From the NCBI GenBank assembly GCA_029573235.1, contig JAKQGX010000004.1, positions 1 to 64,000 of the forward strand: a stretch of 64,000 nt of DNA. The letters are read 5' to 3'. The stretch comes from Bacteroidota bacterium. GTDB lineage: Bacteria; Bacteroidota; Bacteroidia; Chitinophagales; Chitinophagaceae. A model generated the notes under the pieces. It saw only the letters and a program-made list of their open reading frames with translations. It did no database searches and was not told where the DNA came from. The position numbers and the translations under genes were made by a program. This document shows, one piece after another, positions 63,818 to 64,000 of the stretch (its first letter is position 1; every line of letters begins with the position of its first letter).

Positions 63818-64000
63818 ATGTTCTATAGGAGAAAAATTATTTTGGCACTTTTACAAATATTTGGAGGACAAATTGATAAAATAAGTCTTCAAAAGTTACT
63901 TTTTTTATTTACAAGAGGGCAAAAAAAAGCAGAATACGATTTTATCCCATATAAATACGGTTGCTATTCGTATTCTGCAAATGCAGATTTAACAGCTATG
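63818..64000 (+). CDS. SocA/Panacea (DUF4065)-like protein, N-terminal part (runs off window)
   Basis: Sixty-one codons are visible with no stop, so the ORF track omits it. The reading is RRKIILALLQIFGGQIDKIS followed by LQKLLFLFTRG, then YDFIPYKYGCYSYSANADL. The LQKLLFL helix and the YKYGxYS turn are typical of the Panacea/SocA antitoxin-like fold, which protects against diverse toxins in toxin-antitoxin and defence clusters. A cognate toxin may lie beyond the edge. The assignment is tentative because only the first domain half is seen. A promoter element directly precedes the start. Confidence 0.5.
   Translation, partial: MFYRRKIILALLQIFGGQIDKISLQKLLFLFTRGQKKAEYDFIPYKYGCYSYSANADLTAM

Noticed and set aside
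1-64000. Insertion sequences, transposases, integrases, rRNA genes and prophage genes
   Set aside because: No reading frame shows DDE, HUH or integrase motifs and no rRNA segments were recognised anywhere in the window.

Overview
The window looks like chromosomal DNA of a Bacteroidota member, possibly of the Chitinophagia; this is inferred, not proven. Evidence: TonB-dependent receptors with carboxypeptidase-regulatory-like plugs, a type IX secretion (T9SS) C-terminal domain, DUF4286, DUF4476, DUF6427 and HYC_CC_PP proteins, a Thx ribosomal protein, and promoters of the Bacteroidota form TAnnTTTG (often with an upstream TTG) in place of the E. coli -10 box.

Layout. 1-2148: two secreted-protein genes on the minus strand; the first carries a G10 tract in its signal-peptide region that puts it out of frame, a candidate phase-variable switch. 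2262-17517: housekeeping and envelope genes (ABM monooxygenase, SAM hydrolase, beta-helix lipoprotein, M1 and S9 peptidases, biotin carrier, MaoC, DedA, purC, cytochrome c, HU, Thx). 17701-25120: an M1 peptidase fused to a predicted outer-membrane barrel, a His-rich protein with a TonB receptor, and a MauE-thioredoxin fusion. 25211-29845: EGF-like lipoprotein, sirtuin, UPF0173 hydrolase, parA-parB and a one-domain asparaginase. 29937-32936: a probable copper-handling set (TonB receptor, HMA protein, HYC_CC_PP protein). 33015-57877: thioesterase, M16 peptidase, tRNA-Ser(GGA), rpsO-pnp, PstS-like and TPR proteins, ftsY, arginine decarboxylase-like enzyme, rnr, polyprenyl synthase, hscA, pdhB, DUF6427-purQ and a DsbD pair.

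57980-64000: an AT-rich accessory island begins right after the dsbD terminator. It holds an N-terminal relic of cas12a, a full-length 1098-aa Cas12 effector with the three RuvC acidic residues and a four-cysteine zinc ribbon (closest in design to the Cas12a2/Cas12a3 branch of type V-A), a 640-aa DUF3800-like putative nuclease with a TPR-like helical tail whose start codon overlaps the effector stop codon, a cas4 relic interrupted by a nonsense codon, and the start of a SocA/Panacea-like gene. No cas1, cas2 or CRISPR array is visible in the window. The intact effector plus its coupled DUF3800 partner, beside broken adaptation and cas12a genes, is the most interesting candidate system here.

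Many ORF-track starts lie upstream of a TAnnTTTG promoter; in those cases I moved the start to the first suitable codon downstream of it. Family assignments come from motif recognition by eye; no database search was run.
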